Shown: one piece after another, positions 60,657 to 64,000 of the stretch | Position numbering within the stretch: the first letter of the stretch is position 1 | Layout of the letters: each line of letters begins with the position of its first letter | Source of the DNA: DATGPD01 sp031423015 | GTDB lineage: Bacteria > Planctomycetota > UBA1135 > UBA2386 | Assembly (NCBI GenBank): GCA_031423015.1 | Contig: JANPER010000059.1 | Span: forward strand, 1 to 64,000 | Direction of reading: 5' to 3' | Length of the DNA: 64,000 bases | Position numbers and translations under genes: made by a program | Notes under the pieces: generated by a model | Seen by the model: only the letters and a program-made list of their open reading frames with translations | What the model was told of the DNA's origin: nothing | The model's database searches: none

Positions 60657-63600
60657 ATGAAGCTCGGCCTGGTCTTGCTGCTCGCGATGGTCGGCGTCGA
60701 CGCCCAGTTGGCGTCGGACGGCGCGGTCGCGGCGCCGCGCCGGCTCGCGGTGATGTTCTTCGGCGCGCCGACCGCCAACGGTCCGCAGCATGATCCGATC
60801 ACGCGCTATCGGGTGCTGAAGCAGGCGTTCGGCACCGCGGGCATCGATCTGACCTACTGCGAGGACCCTGCCAAGGCGTTCACCGCCGAGCGGCTGCAGC
60901 AGTTCGACGCGGTGCTGATGTACGGCAACTGGGCGCAGAACGAGCCGATGCGGCGCGAGCAACTGCTGGCGCTGCTGCAGTGGGTCGAACACGGCGGCGG
61001 CTTCGCGCCGGTGCACTGCGCCTCAGCGTGCTTCGGCGGCTCGCCGTTGTTCGTCAAGCTGGTCGGCGCCCGGTTCTCGAGTCACGGTGGCGAGGAGTTC
61101 GAGATCAGGAACGTAACGCCCGAGCACCCGATCCTGAGTGGCCTCAGCGGCTACAAGGCCTGGGACGAGACCTACGTGCACAGCGATCAGCAGGCCGACC
61201 GCGAGATCCTGCAGATGCGCAGCGACGAGCCGTGGAGTTGGACGCGACGTCACGGTGAGGGTCGCGTCTTCTACACCGCCAGCGGCCACGACCACCGGGT
61301 GTGGGATCTGCCCGAGTTCCACGCGCTGCTGCGGAACGCCATCTACTGGGTCGTCGGTCCTGAGAAGAAGCGTGGGCTCGATCAACTCGGCTTGCCGCGG
61401 CTCGAGACCGAAGAGGTGTCGCTGCCAGGCTACCGCCAACGACGCGAGATCACCGTGGCGCAGAAACCGCTGTCGCCGACCGACTCGATGAAGCTGGCGC
61501 AGGTGCCGACAGGCATGTCGCTGGCCCTGTTCGCCTGCGAGCCGGACATCGTCAACCCGATCCACATCGCCTGGGACCACCGCGGCCGCGCCTTCGTCGT
61601 CGAGACCCTCGACTACCCCAACAACCTGCAGGCCAAGAACGTCGGCCACGATCGCATCACGATCTGCGAAGACACCGACGGCGACGGCCGGGCCGACAAG
61701 TTCACTCGCTTCGCCGAGCAGCTTTCGATCCCGACCTCGCTGGTGTTCGCTCATGGCGGCGTGCTGTGCACCAACGGTGCCGAGTTGCTGCGCCTGGTCG
61801 ACACCGACGGTGACGACCGCGCCGACGTTCGCGAAGTGCTGTTCGCTGGCTTCTCGATGGGCGACACCCATGCCGGCGTGTCCAACCTGCGGTATGGCTT
61901 CGACGGCTGGATCTGGGCGACGATCGGTTACTCCGGCTTCCGCGGCGAGGTCGGCGGCGCGCGCCACGAGTTCGCGCAGGGTCTGTTCCGCTTCCGCCCC
62001 GACGGCAGTGAGCTCGAGTTCCTGCAGCACACGACCAACAACACGTGGGGGCTTGGCTTCACCGAGGAATTCGACGTCATAGGCTCGACTGCGAACGCCA
62101 ACCCGAGCTGGTACTTCACGTTCCCGGCGCGCGCTTACGCCGCGGGCGGCCTCGACCAGGGGCACACGCCGCGTGCCGACGACAACCCCGTGTTCTTTCC
62201 GCTGTCGTTCGACATCCGGCAGGTCGACCAGTTCGATCGCTACACCTCGGGCGCTGGCCACGCCGTCTACACCGCGCGACGCTTCCCGCAGGAGTATTGG
62301 AACCGCGCGGCGTTCGTCTGCGACCCGACCGGCAAGCTGGTCGGCCAGTTCAACTTGGAGCGCCGCGGCGCCGGCTTCCGCGCCGTGCAGTCGCCGAACA
62401 ACCTGTTCGCTTCGGCCGACGCATGGTCGAGCCCGGTGTTCGCCGAGGTCGGCCCCGATGGCGCCGTCTGGATCAGCGACTGGTACAACCTGATCGTCCA
62501 ACACAATCCGACGCCGACCAGGAACTCGGCCGGCATCGACGCCGCGACGGGCCGCGGCAACGCCTACGAGTCGCCGCTGCGCGATCAGCACCGCGGCCGC
62601 ATCTACCGCGTGTTCCCGACCGGTTCGCCCAACGACGAAGCTCCGCGGCTCGACCCCGCGGCGCCAGCGACGCTGCTGGCGGGCCTCGCCCATACGAACC
62701 TGTTCTGGCGTCTGCACGCGCAGCGCCTGATCGTCGAGCACGACTCTCGCGGGCTGATCCCGGACCTCCGGCAACGGGTCATGGCCGCCGGCATCGACGC
62801 ACCGCACGCTCTGTACGCGCTGGGGCAGTTCGCGGCACTCGAACCGGCGCAGCTCTCGAACGCGTTCAACTCGTCCAACGCCGCGCTGCGGCGCGCCGCG
62901 ATCGCGCAGGCCAACCCCAACGACCTCAAGACCGCGTTCGTCGCCAACGGCACGATGGCCCAAGGCGGCCGTGAGCTGGCCGAGATTCTCGTCGGTCTGT
63001 CGCGCGCCGCCACCGACCCCGAACTCGGCGCGGCGATCTACGCGATCGGCGCCAAACTTGGCGACGCCCTGTTCGACGAACCCGCATCGCGCGACGCCTG
63101 GATGATGGCGGCGCGCCGGCAGCGCGACGGCGTGCTGGCCGCCGCCAACGCCGCGGGCTTTCTGGTCGATCAGCGCAAGCCGAGCAAGAACTTGCTGCCG
63201 AACCCCGACTTCGAGAAGCAGGAAGGTGAACGACCGGCGAACTGGAGCGAAGTGCGGTACTACGGCGGGGCACGCGGCGACGAGGTCGAGGTCACGACCT
63301 CACCCGAAGGCCGCAACGGTTCGAAGTGCCTTCGCATCCACTCGACCAAGCGGTCGGACTGCGGGGCCGCGGTCACTGTCACCCTCGAGCCCGGCGCGCG
63401 CTACCGCCTCAGCGGCTGGATTCGGACGGCGGACATCGTGCCGGTGCTTCGCGGACCTGGCGCGCTGCTCAACGTCCACGGCGGCGCCGGCATCACCGGC
63501 GGCGTGCGAGGGACCAGCGACTGGACCGAGGTCAGCGTCGAGTTCGACGCCAGCGAACGGGGCGACGCCGTCATCCATTGTCTGTTCGGCGGCTATGGCG

Positions 63601-64000
63601 GTGCCACGGGCACGGCGTGGTACGACGACATCGCCCTGGTCAAGGTCGGCGGCGGTGCGACGTTCTTCGGTGCGCTCGAAACGCTGGCGCGGATGCCCGC
63701 CGGAACGGCTGCGACGAAGTCCGTGGTCACCCGCAACTTCGAACCCGACCCCACGGTCCACGCTCGCGGCGCCGAGGTCTACAGTCGCACCTGCATCGCC
63801 TGCCACGGCGTCGACGGCAAGGGCGTACCGCTGGCGTTCCCGCCGCTCGATGGCTCCAACTGGATCACCGGCGACGCGCGCCTGCCGATCAAGGTCGTGC
63901 TGCACGGCCTCATGGGCCCGGTCACGGTCGGCAACGCCGAGTTCGCCAGCGTCATGCCGCCACTCGGGCCACTGCTCGACGACCAACAGATCGCCGACGT
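60657..64000 (+). CDS. Secreted ThuA / PVC-type dehydrogenase / cytochrome c protein (3' end outside window)
   Basis: At least 1114 residues, open to the window end. A signal-like N-terminus (MKLGLVLLLAMVGVDA) is followed by a ThuA domain at about 25-245 (YGNWAQNEPMRREQLLALLQ, HCASACFGGSPLFVKLVGAR). Then comes a membrane-bound-dehydrogenase-type propeller at about 275-690 (IHIAWDHRGRAFVVETLDYP, GDTHAGVSNLRYGFDGWIWA), a helical part and a carbohydrate-binding-like domain (NLLPNPDFEKQEGERPANWS) at about 835-1000. A cytochrome c domain has CIACH at 1046-1050. This architecture is typical of periplasmic planctomycete oxidoreductases, probably for sugars. Confidence 0.87.
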   Translation, partial: MKLGLVLLLAMVGVDAQLASDGAVAAPRRLAVMFFGAPTANGPQHDPITRYRVLKQAFGTAGIDLTYCEDPAKAFTAERLQQFDAVLMYGNWAQNEPMRREQLLALLQWVEHGGGFAPVHCASACFGGSPLFVKLVGARFSSHGGEEFEIRNVTPEHPILSGLSGYKAWDETYVHSDQQADREILQMRSDEPWSWTRRHGEGRVFYTASGHDHRVWDLPEFHALLRNAIYWVVGPEKKRGLDQLGLPRLETEEVSLPGYRQRREITVAQKPLSPTDSMKLAQVPTGMSLALFACEPDIVNPIHIAWDHRGRAFVVETLDYPNNLQAKNVGHDRITICEDTDGDGRADKFTRFAEQLSIPTSLVFAHGGVLCTNGAELLRLVDTDGDDRADVREVLFAGFSMGDTHAGVSNLRYGFDGWIWATIGYSGFRGEVGGARHEFAQGLFRFRPDGSELEFLQHTTNNTWGLGFTEEFDVIGSTANANPSWYFTFPARAYAAGGLDQGHTPRADDNPVFFPLSFDIRQVDQFDRYTSGAGHAVYTARRFPQEYWNRAAFVCDPTGKLVGQFNLERRGAGFRAVQSPNNLFASADAWSSPVFAEVGPDGAVWISDWYNLIVQHNPTPTRNSAGIDAATGRGNAYESPLRDQHRGRIYRVFPTGSPNDEAPRLDPAAPATLLAGLAHTNLFWRLHAQRLIVEHDSRGLIPDLRQRVMAAGIDAPHALYALGQFAALEPAQLSNAFNSSNAALRRAAIAQANPNDLKTAFVANGTMAQGGRELAEILVGLSRAATDPELGAAIYAIGAKLGDALFDEPASRDAWMMAARRQRDGVLAAANAAGFLVDQRKPSKNLLPNPDFEKQEGERPANWSEVRYYGGARGDEVEVTTSPEGRNGSKCLRIHSTKRSDCGAAVTVTLEPGARYRLSGWIRTADIVPVLRGPGALLNVHGGAGITGGVRGTSDWTEVSVEFDASERGDAVIHCLFGGYGGATGTAWYDDIALVKVGGGATFFGALETLARMPAGTAATKSVVTRNFEPDPTVHARGAEVYSRTCIACHGVDGKGVPLAFPPLDGSNWITGDARLPIKVVLHGLMGPVTVGNAEFASVMPPLGPLLDDQQIAD

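Noticed and set aside
1..64000. tRNA, rRNA, prophage, replication origin or biosynthetic gene cluster
   Set aside because: I saw no cloverleaf with CCA-type ends, no rRNA-like conserved blocks, no phage structural genes and no clustered biosynthetic enzymes; tRNA scanning by eye is not reliable, so absence is only provisional.

Overview
The window looks like a GC-rich chromosomal stretch of a Planctomycetota bacterium, probably an uncultured lineage. The signs are six Ser/Thr protein kinases (three ending in a formylglycine-generating-enzyme-like domain), four ECF-type sigma factors next to kinase genes, a ThuA / PVC-type dehydrogenase / cytochrome c protein, TAT-exported Gfo/Idh/MocA and TIM-barrel sugar enzymes, and secreted proteins that share a C-terminal module. 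I saw no rRNA, tRNA, CRISPR array, intact mobile element or prophage.

Layout: 0-2.2 kb holds an interrupted SBBP-repeat gene and shards of unrelated genes. 2.2-16 kb holds three sigma/kinase pairs, a Kelch protein, small membrane and lipoprotein genes and a serine-recombinase remnant. 15.9-20 kb holds a ThuA-like gene with an in-frame UGA, a GNAT acetyltransferase, a frameshifted M14 peptidase and two shards. 20-29.7 kb holds a WD40 kinase divergent from a sigma factor, a second kinase-FGE gene and DUF2238. 29.7-35 kb is again a patchwork (kinase shard, regulatory-domain shard, truncated methyltransferase, cytochrome shard, protease shard, frameshifted methyltransferase) around one large intact gene, a radical SAM-propeller fusion. 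35-47 kb is mostly ordinary: a thioredoxin-fold gene with an in-frame UGA, DUF1697, an ELW-repeat protein, cyclase-FHA, pyrD, TPMT, an M48 gene broken by TAA, ACT, Gfo/Idh and a TIM barrel. 47-64 kb holds secreted proteins, VapBC, a CPA2 antiporter, NYN-LOTUS, a TPR kinase, rsmE and a large ThuA/dehydrogenase/cytochrome gene running off the end.

The most interesting signal is a pair of UGA codons that replace the first Cys of a C-x2-C motif (thioredoxin fold) and of a C-x-C motif (ThuA-like protein). Each is followed 22-23 nt later by the loop of a 9-bp hairpin with G as the second loop base, which fits the layout of bacterial SECIS elements. These are two candidate selenoproteins. The caution is that the M48 gene has an in-frame TAA and several genes carry single-base frameshifts, so base-call or assembly errors must be excluded. 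A second recurring signal is a TANNNT box only 6-10 nt before about thirteen start codons, suggesting leaderless transcription. A third is the density of 100-550 bp gene shards, which are either recombination debris or assembly joins.
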